A DNA stretch of 64,000 nucleotides from Acidianus brierleyi (GCF_003201835.2 NZ_CP029289.2:868001-932000); one strand, 5' to 3'; shown: positions 18,165 through 27,399, numbered from the stretch's first letter. Program-made: numbers and translations. Notes: generated by a model from the sequence alone, not told the origin.

Positions 18165-18203
18165 AAAAAGATTTCTATTAACGTGAGAAAGGATTCAGCC
18201 CCG
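18165..18203 (-). repeat. IS607 left end
   Basis: Outer end of the IS607 element, about 30-70 bp before tnpA. The MFS gene is cut exactly at 18203, after ...FHFSSILI, which fixes the element boundary. The same end sequence is repeated at 16204-16240. Confidence 0.6.
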
Positions 18204-18337
18204 ATTAAAATGCTGGAAAAGTGGAAATAGTACTTTGCAATGAGCGGTAAAGTCGTAATTATCATATTATTTGAAGCCCTTAATGAGAAAGTTATAATAA
18301 CTATTATAACTGCATAGATAAGCGTTCTTCTGTTCAT
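18203..18337 (-). pseudogene. MFS transporter, N-terminal fragment
   Basis: MNRRTLIYAVIIVIITFSLR followed by ASNNMIITTLPLIAKYYF is a typical major-facilitator first helix and loop. The gene is cut by the IS607 element after 45 codons; the continuation is not found on the other side of the element, so the rest was deleted. Confidence 0.65.
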
Positions 18338-18494
18338 AAAGATATATCATAGAATAAAAGATATATCGTTTTCCCAGTCTATTTATGGTTATTGCCTAAT
18401 GTGTGAATGCGGGGAATATCAAGACCTGATCACGTAATGCTCCTTTGAATGTTAGTATCGACTTTCTTCATTAATGAGAAGAATATTCCTTGGT

Positions 18495-18947
18495 CTACAT
18501 GATATTCGACTTCAGAAACCCTGCATTAAAGAAATCTTTCCTCATGTTTCTAACAATCTCCGGTTCAATAAGTATAAAATATCCGTTATCCTTTATTACT
18601 TTGCTTACCTCATTGGCTAAGTCGCTTCTTTCCTTTCTTATTTTATTATAAAAATAAAGGACAGAATAAGCTAAATCGAAGCTTTTCTCTTTAAAAGGTA
18701 AAGGAAACATGTTCTCCACTAAATTATAATCCTCATCTCTTAAATAATCCTTAACTTCCTTGTCTGTAATTTCCTCGTTCCATACTTCTATTGAAATTAG
18801 AGAAGGAAGTCTAGTTTCCTTCTCGACGCTTAACGTAACTAAACAGTTACCGCAACCTATTTCCAAGACTTTTTTAGGATTGATCCTCTTTATTATTGAT
18901 GAAACGAGTTTACCTATCCTCAGCTCTTCGCAAATTGTGACTCCCAT
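18495..18947 (-). CDS. Class I SAM-dependent methyltransferase, small
   Basis: 150 aa. Motif I LEIGCGNC (about 29-36) binds SAM; NLVENMFPLPFKEKSFDLAYS (75-95) is the motif II/III region; a post-motif block DNGYFILIEPE follows. It is shorter than most methyltransferases of this fold, and the C-terminus ends abruptly (NIM), so a cap or substrate domain may be missing. The substrate is unknown. The 18338-18494 interval shows no gene. Confidence 0.7.
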   Translation of the reverse strand: MGVTICEELRIGKLVSSIIKRINPKKVLEIGCGNCLVTLSVEKETRLPSLISIEVWNEEITDKEVKDYLRDEDYNLVENMFPLPFKEKSFDLAYSVLYFYNKIRKERSDLANEVSKVIKDNGYFILIEPEIVRNMRKDFFNAGFLKSNIM

Positions 18948-19058
18948 TCTCCTGAAAGGTTTATAATTCCAGGAATTTATACTGTCAAAAATAGATTACA
19001 TAGTTAATTATGATATCTTAAATTTATAAATTATGATAAATACTACGTCACTTTCTGA

Positions 19059-19715
19059 CTACTCATAATCTTTAATGTTTACCTCCTTTATTTTGAAATT
19101 TTTGATTACAACATTAAAATATTCTTCCACTTTTTGTCTATATTCTTCTTTAAGTTCATCCTTCCTTACATGCTCTCTTACTATACTTGAGATATAATCT
19201 GCCGAATGAATTAATTCGCATTTATCATGTCCGGTAAAATCGACTCCAAGGACTTTAGCTAAAGTCCATTTAGGAAAATTAATGATAATGTATTGTTTAT
19301 CGCTTTCTCTCAATATCGGAGTTCTATCATAATGAACAACGACGCTCTTGCTTGCTACGTATTTCCTTAAATGTAAGCCCAATATCTCTCCGTAAATTTT
19401 CGCCGAGCAATTACTTAATTTTGTTTCATTTACCTTCCTTATAATTAATGAGATTCCCGTCAGGTTCTTTAATACCTTGTTTACAAAAATTCCTTTAACG
19501 TCCTTTCCTAACTTGAATTGTTTAGGTGAATCTTCCGACCATTTAAAATATTTTATATTCTTGCCCGTGAGCCTTTGTGCATCCTTTATTGCTTCCTCGT
19601 ATAAATTTAGGTAACAGTTTATATCGTTAATTAAAACTGCTGAAATTATAAACGGTTTTTCATCATTTGGATTTCCTGCCTCATCAATTGCTATGTGAAT
19701 CTCATTTTTAGTCAT
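19059..19715 (-). CDS. DUF3800-family protein
   Basis: 218 aa with the DUF3800 layout, an RNase H-like fold: an N-terminal strand with IAIDEAGNPND (acidic D-E-x-G), a middle KYFKWSED block, a strand VVVHYDRT with an Asp, and a C-terminal helix IHSADYISSIVREH with the last Asp. These acidic positions resemble a metal-binding active site, so nuclease activity has been suggested for the family. A second, divergent member is at 49319. Family members are common in mobile and defence regions. Confidence 0.7.
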   Translation of the reverse strand: MTKNEIHIAIDEAGNPNDEKPFIISAVLINDINCYLNLYEEAIKDAQRLTGKNIKYFKWSEDSPKQFKLGKDVKGIFVNKVLKNLTGISLIIRKVNETKLSNCSAKIYGEILGLHLRKYVASKSVVVHYDRTPILRESDKQYIIINFPKWTLAKVLGVDFTGHDKCELIHSADYISSIVREHVRKDELKEEYRQKVEEYFNVVIKNFKIKEVNIKDYE

Positions 19716-19796
19716 TATTTAAAGAATTCAACTACGAGTAAAAAAGAAATCGATCACGTGTAAGCTTAAATATTTCTCCACACAAGTTATTAATTG

Positions 19797-19865
19797 GGAG
19801 TGCACGGGGATACGTGCACGATGATCAAAATTCACGAGTGCACGGGGATACGTGCACGATGAGTT
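19797..19865 (+). repeat. Tandem hairpin repeat upstream of the phoH-like gene
   Basis: GAGTGCACGGGGATACGTGC (continuing ACGATGA) occurs twice, about 41 bp apart, at 19797-19824 and 19838-19865. Each copy folds as GTGCACG-GGGATA-CGTGCAC, a 7-bp perfect stem with a 6-nt loop. The second copy ends 33 bp before the ATG at 19898. It could be an operator pair or an RNA element; the A-T-rich 19720-19795 stretch may hold the promoter. Confidence 0.6.
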
Positions 19866-19897
19866 AACCTCAAAAATCCTTCTTCAAAAATTATCAT

Positions 19898-21016
19898 ATG
19901 CTTGAGTCAATTAAACCTATGAGTAAGGGCCAGGAGGAATTACTTAACGCACTTACTAACTCCAATTATAATATTATAGGTATATTTGGTCCCACAGGAA
20001 CTGGGAAAAGCTTATTTTCATTAGCTTACAGTATCGATTCAGTATCCACTGGAAAATTTAGGAAATTAATTGTAGCAAAGCCTATAGTTGACGTAGTAAC
20101 TCAGGAAGAATTAACAAGAAAAGAATATGACAAGTATGAAGATATGGTAAAGGATTATATAAAGGACGTTCTTGGCGATTTTGCTGAAGAGAAAACTATA
20201 GATGATCTGTTCTCTTCTGGGAAAATAGAAGTGTTAGATTAAAGGTACTTAAGAGGGAGGTCTTTCAATGATTCGATAATATTTTTAGATGATGTTCAGC
20301 TAATGAAGCCCGAAAGCGTACTAGAGCTGTTCATAAGGGCAGGTAAGAACTCAAGGTTAATTATAGCCGGAAATCCCGTTTTCCAGACTTTAAGTAATGA
20401 GGCAGATCCTTCTGAAATTATAAGGGAAGTGTTACTAAATGAGAAAGATGCAAAGGTTGTGGACCTAGGAATAAAAGATATCGTTAGGGCAGGGACCAAG
20501 AGAGGAATTAGGCTTTTGTTAGAGTATAAATTAAGGTCCAGAAAGCTCAGCGAAGCCGAAAAGAAGGTAATGGATTCTGCAAAAATTCGCGCTCCAGATG
20601 CAGATATAATAACTGTCGTTGAATTCTCAGAAGAAAAGAAAAAGCTTAATATAACCTCAGAGCACGTCCCAGACGCATTGATAGTAGTAAAGGAAGGCAA
20701 CGCGGGTAGACTAATAGGTAAAAGCGGAGAAAGGATTAACGGAATAGAGAGCGATACTAAGATGAAGGTTAGAGTAGTGGAGTTAAAACTAGACTTTAAG
20801 GATATAATAAGGGCGGTGCATCTTTTACCTTAGGTAGTTAAGCACGTTGATAATGTAGATTTTCAAGGTAACGAGCTCGTAGTGAGATTAAAGAAAGAGT
20901 CCGGAGACTTCATAGGCCAGAAAGGTGTAAATATCAGGCTAGTTGAATACGTAATTAAACAAATGTTTAATGTAGGGGTTAGAGTAATCCAGCCTAGCGA
21001 AGAAAATCAATCATAA
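19898..21016 (+). pseudogene. PhoH-like KH-domain ATPase with two in-frame stop codons
   Basis: A single frame runs from ATG 19898 to TAA 21014 with stops only at 20240 (TAA in EVLD-stop-RYLRGRSF) and 20831 (TAG in HLLP-stop-VVKHV). Walker A GPTGTGKS (about 30-37), IIFLDDVQ Walker B, a sensor SRLIIAGNP, then two KH-like GxxG segments (RLIGKSGERIN and FIGQKGVNIRL). This is the archaeal PhoH/KH layout (RNA-associated ATPase). Each stop is one substitution from a sense codon expected there (Ser TCA, Gln CAG). Recently inactivated gene, sequence error, or readthrough. Confidence 0.8.
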
Positions 21017-21128
21017 AGGCTTTGCGATATCATGAATTGTCCATCTTAACGGTAACTCTTATTTTTGCAATCCTAGATTGTCGATCTCCATTATTTATTT
21101 TAAGGTAAGTAGGCAAATATACTACTTG

Positions 21129-21374
21129 ATGTTAATTAGAACTTCAGCAGAAATATATTTGGAGGAGGCTGATGAGTTTTTGAATAAGGGAGATTTAGTT
21201 GATGCTTGTGAAAAATATTACAAAGCTACAGAGGATTTTCTAAAGTATATAGCTATTGTAGATAATATGAGTGAAATATTAAATCAGGTAAACGCAAAAA
21301 ACTATTGGGAATCTGAACTTTTGTTTAAAGTCGTTAAAAAGAAAGTTGAGCTAATAGATATCTGGAAACCCTAA
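21129..21374 (+). pseudogene. PaREP1-family protein, C-terminally truncated
   Basis: MLIRTSAEIYLEEADEFLNK followed by GDLVDACEKYYKATEDFLKY matches the PaREP1 gene at 13762 through the WESELLFK segment. The C-terminal WR-x-AW-x-LHV block is lost: the frame is fused near 21355 to a piece of an AIR-synthase-like gene and stops at 21374. The ATG at 21129 aligns with the paralogue start. Confidence 0.75.
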
Positions 21375-21517
21375 AAAGCTTAGGATTTGAGCCTGCAAGC
21401 ATTGGATATGTAGTTGAACCTAAAAGCGAGAAAGGAATAGTTGTTGCAAAGACTGCAGTAGGGGGAGCAAAAATATTAGAAATGCCCACAGGGGATATCG
21501 TACCTAGAATATGCTAG
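21365..21517 (+). pseudogene. HypE/AIR-synthase-related C-terminal fragment
   Basis: In frame with the stop at 21515: ETLKSLGFEPASIGYVVEPK, then GIVVAKTAVGGAKILEMPTG and a terminal RIC. This is the end of an AIR-synthase/HypE-like domain; HypE ends in a carbamoyl-accepting cysteine in PRIC, which is present here. HypE makes the cyanide ligand of NiFe hydrogenase. Only the last 50 codons remain. The next two small genes may belong to the same former cluster. Confidence 0.55.
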
Positions 21518-21526
21518 TGATGTAAA

Positions 21527-21739
21527 ATGAGCGAAATAATAAAACTTGTCCAAGAATTGTTAGCTTTTAAGGACGCAATTAAAGAAGAAATAACAAGGCC
21601 CATAAAACAAGAATTACTCTCAACAATTTACGACATAAAGACAACCCCTGAGGAGGTTAATTTGGATAAAATGCTTAAGGAATATGAGGCAAAAGACCTC
21701 TTAGATTTGATAAGAAAAATACGGGCTGGTAATAAATGA
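21527..21739 (+). CDS. Small helical protein, possible hydrogenase-cluster remnant
   Basis: 70 aa, MSEIIKLVQELLAFKDAIKE, wholly helical and charged, no family recognised. It follows the HypE-like fragment by 9 nt and overlaps the next gene by 4 nt (ATGA), so it is translated in an operon with it. Confidence 0.5.
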   Translation: MSEIIKLVQELLAFKDAIKEEITRPIKQELLSTIYDIKTTPEEVNLDKMLKEYEAKDLLDLIRKIRAGNK

Positions 21740-22041
21740 AGTTAGTTGTGGGTTTTATTCCTTTTTCTGCTACACCCGATGGGTTAGTTGTAGAGAAAGT
21801 TTACGAGATGTGGAAAGGCAAGGATTTTGTCCTAGACCTCGGTACGGATCCTATAGCCGCAGCAGAGGAGGTAAGGAAGTTATCTCCAGAAAAAGTATTA
21901 TTGGTAGGAAGTAGTAGATATGCCCCAGAAGGTATAAGTGAGAAGGAAATAATTCTTGAGACTACAGATAGGTGGGAAATGTTAGAATTATTAAGACCTG
22001 GATTAGATGGCAGGTATTATAGTGTTAGTTGGAAAAAATAA
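21736..22041 (+). CDS. HybD/HycI-like hydrogenase maturation protease-like protein
   Basis: 101 aa. MKLVVGFIPFSATPDGLVVEK resembles the start of hydrogenase maturation endopeptidases (VVGxGNPxxGDDGxG...), and DFVLDLGTDPI...SPEKVLLVGSS resembles their second and third strands. The first-motif acidic residues are altered (SATPDG), and the protein is shorter than the usual 150 aa, so a degenerate or divergent member is likely. Context with a HypE-like fragment supports a hydrogenase origin. Its 3' end overlaps the convergent membrane gene by 17 nt. Confidence 0.4.
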   Translation: MKLVVGFIPFSATPDGLVVEKVYEMWKGKDFVLDLGTDPIAAAEEVRKLSPEKVLLVGSSRYAPEGISEKEIILETTDRWEMLELLRPGLDGRYYSVSWKK

Positions 22042-22675
22042 CATACATATAGAGTTGAAAATTGATTGTTGATTTTTTATGATATAAAAAGTTATTTTTT
22101 ACCTTATTTAATATATATATTATCGGGATGATGTATTGTAACAATCCTCCTGCTAAACCAGAGTAGACGAGATATTGATGCACCGGCAACCTCAATATTA
22201 ATATTATAGTCCCTAATATTATATCTATTAGTATTGTTATTAGTATTGTCACGATTATTAATATAGTTTTACTATCAATTTGTCTTATACTCATGGTTAT
22301 TCTATTAAATAGGATTTTTATTATACTTATGCTCTTTATTAAAGGCATAACCCTTGTTCTCAAATCTTGCTGAACATTTTCTGATTTTCCTTTCTCGTTT
22401 ATGTGCTTTTTAATAAGATGATAAATGAGATCTGCAAAGGATGTAGAGAAGGCTAAATAAGCTATCAATCCATTTATCCCTACTAATAGTTTGCCTATTT
22501 TAGGATTTATGTTTAGTACAAGATTAAAATGACCAATTAAAATACATAATATAATAATTACAGTTATCACTAAAAAACCCATTATCACACCATATATGAA
22601 TTCCTTCCTTTCATCTGGGGAATTCAAGTATTTTTTCTCCCTTAATTTATTAAATATAGGTGTAAAGCCTACCAT
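22025..22675 (-). CDS. Polytopic membrane protein
   Basis: 216 aa with about five transmembrane helices (residues 28-50, 58-82, 136-160, 168-192 and a weaker one between), basic loops and a C-terminal tail QLYMYVIFSN. No family recognised. Convergent with the hydrogenase-like pair and divergent from the kinase at 22866 across 190 bp. Proximity to the membrane kinase could mean shared regulation, but nothing in the sequence proves it. Confidence 0.6.
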   Translation of the reverse strand: MVGFTPIFNKLREKKYLNSPDERKEFIYGVIMGFLVITVIIILCILIGHFNLVLNINPKIGKLLVGINGLIAYLAFSTSFADLIYHLIKKHINEKGKSENVQQDLRTRVMPLIKSISIIKILFNRITMSIRQIDSKTILIIVTILITILIDIILGTIILILRLPVHQYLVYSGLAGGLLQYIIPIIYILNKVKNNFLYHKKSTINFQLYMYVIFSN

Positions 22676-22865
22676 CGCAAATAACGTTAAACCTATCCAG
22701 TCTATTTCAGTTATCTGTATTTTATCACCTGTACCTAAGAGTGGGATGAGTAGGATTAGTGATGATGTATAATAGTATTAATATTATCTCGCAAAATATA
22801 GTAGATAGATTATTCTAATTCAAGAATATCTTATATATGATGATATCATTAATTTACAAACGAAA

Positions 22866-24194
22866 ATGCGTATAAAAATAAGGAAAATATTTGGAATTGC
22901 TATTATGATTATTACTGCTCCTTTAATCTATATCTATTTAAAAATATTTTTAAATATGTCTAATAATCCTTCAATATCGCTTTCCACCGTAATTATAAAT
23001 TCAATATTATTAGGACTTTTCATTGGAACTTTTATAGACGGTGGAATATTATTATCAAATTACGGCATACCAAAAAATATTTCTCAAGCTATAACTAAAA
23101 CCGTGAATACTCTCAGAACTAATTTTACAAAAAGTTATACACAGACTGTTACACAAAACAGTATAAAAACTCAAAACAATGCTACAAATCCAAATAAATT
23201 ATTAGGAAAATATGAAATAATTGAATTAATTGGAGAAGGAGGATATGCTAAAGTATATAAGGCAAGAAACGTTAATGATTCATCACTAGTCGCAATAAAA
23301 GTTCCTAATATAGCGGATAAGGATTTCGTTAAGGAAATAGCAGTATGGCTAAACTTAAATCATCCAAATATAGTAAAACTCTTAGATTATGATATAAATC
23401 CTAGACCTTACATAGTAATGGAACTAATGAATGGAACACTAGAAGGGAAAGTATTAGAACCAATAACTGCTACTAGGATAATTTTAGATGTTCTTTCTGG
23501 ATTAAAATATGCTCATGAAAAGGGAATAATTCATAGGGACATAAAACCGTCTAACATACTTTTAGATACTAACGGTAGGGCAAAGATTAGTGATTGGGGA
23601 ATAGCTAAATTAGGGAATACAAAAACAACTACTAAAGATCTAACTTTCACTTTATTATATGCCTCTCCTGAGCAATTGGATCCAAGATTAGGAAACGTAG
23701 ATGAAAAAAGCGATATTTATCAAACATGTGAAGTACTTTATGAAATCCTTACTGGTGTTCAGGCTTTTCAAGGTAGTATAACAGAAATTACCTTTAAGAA
23801 AATAAATGAACAGTTTAAATTACCTTCAACAATAAATCCTAACTTAAAATATTATGACCATTTGTTTCAAAAATGTTTTTCAGTTAAAAAAGAAAATAGA
23901 TATACTACAACAGATTTAATGAAAGAACTTAGTCAAAAACAGACTCAAGATTTAACTAATTCAAGAACTGGAGCATATGCTATCGTAGAGTTAGCATATA
24001 TGTACGCACAAAACGATGATTTTGAAGAAGCTTTATTCTGGATTAATAGATTAAGGAATAAGAATAATGTTAAGGAATTGGACGATGCTGTAGCAATTCT
24101 AGAGGAAAAAATAAAAAACAATGTAGGAACTAAAGAACAAATAATCGAAGAACTAGAAAAACTAAGAAAATTAGTTGCGCTAGGAAAAATTTGA
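22866..24194 (+). CDS. Membrane Ser/Thr protein kinase, second copy
   Basis: 442 aa. Two transmembrane helices (8-30, 40-65), a Thr/Asn-rich linker, then a kinase domain from 115: GEGGYAKV (123-130), Lys 145, HRDIKPSN, DWG, SPEQ and DIYQ, and the same TPR-like C-terminus as the kinase at 11727. It lacks the zinc ribbon. DNA of about 23336-23441 and 23469-23605 is almost identical to 12427-12532 and 12560-12693, while flanking kinase sequence differs, which indicates gene conversion or recent exchange. The start ATG follows a TATA-like TTATATATGATG about 30 nt upstream. Confidence 0.9.
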   Translation: MRIKIRKIFGIAIMIITAPLIYIYLKIFLNMSNNPSISLSTVIINSILLGLFIGTFIDGGILLSNYGIPKNISQAITKTVNTLRTNFTKSYTQTVTQNSIKTQNNATNPNKLLGKYEIIELIGEGGYAKVYKARNVNDSSLVAIKVPNIADKDFVKEIAVWLNLNHPNIVKLLDYDINPRPYIVMELMNGTLEGKVLEPITATRIILDVLSGLKYAHEKGIIHRDIKPSNILLDTNGRAKISDWGIAKLGNTKTTTKDLTFTLLYASPEQLDPRLGNVDEKSDIYQTCEVLYEILTGVQAFQGSITEITFKKINEQFKLPSTINPNLKYYDHLFQKCFSVKKENRYTTTDLMKELSQKQTQDLTNSRTGAYAIVELAYMYAQNDDFEEALFWINRLRNKNNVKELDDAVAILEEKIKNNVGTKEQIIEELEKLRKLVALGKI

Positions 24195-24523
24195 GATATT
24201 TAACTAATTTAATAGTTTTAAGATTATGTATGGAATTATATGCGGATCATGTAATATTTACAATTAATACAAATAATTTTTATCGGAAAATTCATCTGCA
24301 GTATTACGTAATGTTAAAAATAATTTAATATAATAAAACATAAGTTAAATAATTTATCATAAAACCTAGAATTCTATTGCCTTAAAACAAATAAGATTTA
24401 TTTTATTGCATGAGGAAATGAAAATATTTAAGTGACTAAAAATCTCTCTACTACTAATCAAAATAGAGTTTAGTCTTGTTAACTAATTCCATAGTTAAGT
24501 AAAATGGTTTTACTAAATTGCTA
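24195..24523. other. Intergenic AT-rich stretch, no gene seen
   Basis: Convergent end region between the kinase and nucS. T- and A-rich, with no open frame that looks coding and no strong hairpin noticed. Confidence 0.6.
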
Positions 24524-25321
24524 TTAGCGTAAAAGTTCTACGTATTTTTTCCTGTTTAAGGGAAAATTAAAATATTCTAATTCGTATTTTATTAATAGGT
24601 TATATGCACTTTTCGAAATGGCAGGAGCTACTATTCCTCCTCTAACGTTAGGATAAGTTTCTCTAATGAAATCTACATATCTCTTAACTTGCGAAACTGC
24701 GTCTAATCCAGCTTGTGCTCTTTTGAATTCTAAAACTAACAAGCCTCTAGAAGTTTTACCCAACAAATCAATTTTTCCATATGGCGTATTATATTCTCTA
24801 GCTATGGGTGAAAAATCTTCTTCTATTAATGATGGATTTTCTATAACGTCTTTTACCATTTCAGCCTCGCTTCCATAGAGACGAAATTCTCCTTCTTCTA
24901 AAGAGGAAAGAGTTATATAATACGCTATAGGAATTACTATCTTTAATACTTCCTTAGGTCTTCTTCTTATTACGCTAATTATTAATTCTTCATTAATATC
25001 AACTTTTATCCTGGATCCGGACGGTTGCCAATTAACTGGTTTCATTTTTTTATTATTATGAATAAAGACCGTTCCATCAGGTTTTATACTTATCAACCTT
25101 TTACTATAGGTTGCTATAGAAGAAGCTCTACCGTCATAAAAAACTGAGCATAAACCAAAAATATTGATAACCATGTTTTTCTCGTTTTCTAGAATATTTT
25201 TAACAGTATCGAAGTCTGGCATTTCAATGATCTTGTAAGGTAATACCATAAATTTAGTAATACTTCGATAATATAAATAGTTACCCGAAACTTTCGTTCT
25301 AGAATCTAAAAAGCATAACAC
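24524..25321 (-). CDS. nucS: Endonuclease NucS (EndoMS)
   Basis: 265 aa. The N-terminal domain has the family segments CSVFYDGRASS, LISIKPDGTVFIH and MKPVNWQPSGSRI; the C-terminal RecB-like nuclease has GKIDLLGK (catalytic Asp), LLVLEFKRAQAGLDAVSQVKRYVDFI (E-x-K and Q). NucS/EndoMS cuts mismatched or branched DNA and is the mismatch repair nuclease of many archaea, working with PCNA. Length is normal. The extra N-terminal 20 residues may not be translated. Confidence 0.92.
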   Translation of the reverse strand: MLCFLDSRTKVSGNYLYYRSITKFMVLPYKIIEMPDFDTVKNILENEKNMVINIFGLCSVFYDGRASSIATYSKRLISIKPDGTVFIHNNKKMKPVNWQPSGSRIKVDINEELIISVIRRRPKEVLKIVIPIAYYITLSSLEEGEFRLYGSEAEMVKDVIENPSLIEEDFSPIAREYNTPYGKIDLLGKTSRGLLVLEFKRAQAGLDAVSQVKRYVDFIRETYPNVRGGIVAPAISKSAYNLLIKYELEYFNFPLNRKKYVELLR

Positions 25322-25419
25322 TTTTTATATTAATAAAAAGTTTTAAACATTAATATGATACTATATACGTAGGATAAAGATAATATCTTTTATAGGATAA
25401 AGTATCTATTTTATAAGAA

Positions 25420-26070
25420 ATGGAGATTTGGGAACTAGCTGCCTACGACATAGAAAATAAAAAAGCTAAACCGATTATCTTTACATTGTTTAGCAATAAA
25501 TTGTCTAAATGGTCTGAACGTAAATTACATAATAAGCTAGTTTCCATATTCTATAAACCTTCAGATTATTTAAGAATGCTAGATTATTTAACTTATTATA
25601 AGTTAGCTCACAATATTGAACTAGATCACTATCCTTATTATCGCAATCAGGTAGACGAATCAATATGTGTTTATTCTCTTACTTTATTATCACTTTATTT
25701 TCCTAAAATTCTTAGTATAAAGACTGATATATGCCCAATTTTAAAGGATGCAGAAATAATTAGCAGAGAAGAGAAATGGATACTGGACTTCATGAATGAC
25801 GAAATAGAAGATATAGGTTATGATAATGCTCACTTAGAACTTTTAATTTTATTAGATATAATAAAAAGAATAAAAAATGTAAGACCAGATTATTTTCTCG
25901 GATTATGGCTAAACAGTAATGTAAACTCGCAAGATAGGGCTAACCTTGAGAACGAAATAATTAGGAAGTATAATTATTTAGCTAATAGAAACACAAAAAA
26001 ATATGTAAAAAGAGTTATAAATCTTATAATATCCTTTGACAATATAATAAATTACATAAAAGGTAAATGA
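25420..26070 (+). CDS. Uncharacterised 216-aa protein
   Basis: Begins MEIWELAAYDIENKKAKPII; mostly helical, aromatic-rich, with a Cys/Leu-rich middle (SICVYSLTLLSLYFPKILS) and no membrane helix that is fully hydrophobic. No family recognised. Divergent from nucS with a 98-bp gap containing AT-rich promoter-like sequence. 26071-26349 contains nothing I can support. Confidence 0.55.
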   Translation: MEIWELAAYDIENKKAKPIIFTLFSNKLSKWSERKLHNKLVSIFYKPSDYLRMLDYLTYYKLAHNIELDHYPYYRNQVDESICVYSLTLLSLYFPKILSIKTDICPILKDAEIISREEKWILDFMNDEIEDIGYDNAHLELLILLDIIKRIKNVRPDYFLGLWLNSNVNSQDRANLENEIIRKYNYLANRNTKKYVKRVINLIISFDNIINYIKGK

Positions 26071-26349
26071 AATATCAATAGATTCATTTTTACGCAATAC
26101 ACAGCGTATTGTTAATTATTAATATCTTAAAAATGGTAAATAATCTCCTAATATTATACTATGTTAAAGTGCAAATAATCATTAAATGGAACAAAAAGTT
26201 CCTCATATAGGGCTATATTAAATAGATTTAGAATACTTCAGTATTGTATAATCCAATAAAGATTTTATTTATAAACATTTAGATTTATTATATAGAGTAT
26301 TAGTATATAGAAAATTTATGTCGATTTTTAAATGTTTATTAAAATATCT

Positions 26350-27399
26350 TTATGGTTTAATCCTAATTGATGCTTCCTTATATATAGGATCTAAAAATTT
26401 GTAGTCCTTTATTAAGCTCATTTTTTCTAAATTTCCTAAAATATTGCTTAGTATACTTGATGAAATTGTTGATTTTTCTTCTAATTCTAAGCACTCTTTC
26501 ACTTTGCTCCAGCTCTCATTACCTTTAGCTATGCATTTCATAACAGTTTTATATCTTCTACTTGCAGGACTTTTCCCAGTAAGTTTCTCTATCTCGTTTA
26601 AAGCAATGCTAATAGCAGTTTCTTTTATTTCATTAAAATCTCTCTTATTAAAATATTGCAATCCAGCAAATACTAGCCAACCAGGTATTCCATCGAATTC
26701 ATTAACTATGGAATTTATTATATCGTCCTTAATCGAAAAGGAAAGTTCTTCAAATCCCTTCTTTAGCATTTCTATACTTTTCTCTTTATCGAATCTTTCA
26801 AGTTCTATCTCATTATAATATCTACCATAAAGAGGAGATTCTACATCGTTTACACCTAAAAAATCGTAAAGCAAACCAACTTCAGATCCAGTAAGGATAA
26901 AAGTAATATTTTTATCATAATCATAAGCGTGAGCAATTGCATCCTTTACTTCCTTTGATAAGGGCCCTCTAAGCTTTTGCGCTTCGTCTATAGCTATTAT
27001 TATTCTTCTTTCATTCAAATGATCTAGTAAATCTGCTATACTTATATAATCTTTTCCAGACCATTTTAATTCGACGTAATTTCCAAAAATACTTACTCCG
27101 TTGATCTTTCTTAATATATCCTTTAGTTTATCTAATCTTGAGGTCAGAGATTGAGAAAATAATGAGTATAAATCTCTTCTTCCATAATTCTCCTTTAGTT
27201 TTCTGCAATCTATTATTAATGAAGTTTCATTTATCTCATTTAACGCGGTTTGAAGAACTGAAGTTTTTCCAATTCTTCTTACACCTACTAGTAATAATAA
27301 CGGTTTCTTTGCTATTATGTTATTTTCAATTTTTTCCAATTCTTTTTCTCTATCGAATAAATCTCTTCTATTATCTTTTGGCCTTTCATCAAATATCAA
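26350..27399 (-). CDS. Archaeal AAA ATPase with C-terminal winged helix
   Basis: 349 aa. RRDLFDREKELEKIE box, Walker A LVGVRRIGKTS (about 37-47), Walker B IIIAIDEAQKL (about 132-142), sensor ILTGSEVG, then the GIPGWLVFAG segment and a winged helix (WSKVKECLELEEKSTISSSILSNILGNLEKMSLI). This is the crenarchaeal archaeal-ATPase (Pfam ATPase_2) family, STAND-like, of unknown cellular job, often in mobile regions. The start is TTG at 27397-27399, directly abutted by a palindromic repeat pair. IS605/IS110 sequence begins about 40 bp upstream. Confidence 0.85.
   Translation of the reverse strand: MIFDERPKDNRRDLFDREKELEKIENNIIAKKPLLLLVGVRRIGKTSVLQTALNEINETSLIIDCRKLKENYGRRDLYSLFSQSLTSRLDKLKDILRKINGVSIFGNYVELKWSGKDYISIADLLDHLNERRIIIAIDEAQKLRGPLSKEVKDAIAHAYDYDKNITFILTGSEVGLLYDFLGVNDVESPLYGRYYNEIELERFDKEKSIEMLKKGFEELSFSIKDDIINSIVNEFDGIPGWLVFAGLQYFNKRDFNEIKETAISIALNEIEKLTGKSPASRRYKTVMKCIAKGNESWSKVKECLELEEKSTISSSILSNILGNLEKMSLIKDYKFLDPIYKEASIRIKP

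Noticed and set aside
19797..19865. Short CRISPR-like repeat pair before the phoH-like gene
   Set aside because: Only two units, 14-bp spacer, no further repeats and no cas genes adjacent, so it is treated as a hairpin pair and not as an array.
20296..20700. 134-residue Ser/Phe-rich frame on the minus strand
   Set aside because: Antisense to the PhoH-like coding frame with typical shadow composition.
20240..20833. Pyrrolysine or selenocysteine decoding of the stops in the phoH-like gene
   Set aside because: The stops are TAA and TAG, Sulfolobales are not known to use pyrrolysine, and no TGA is involved; mutation or error is simpler.
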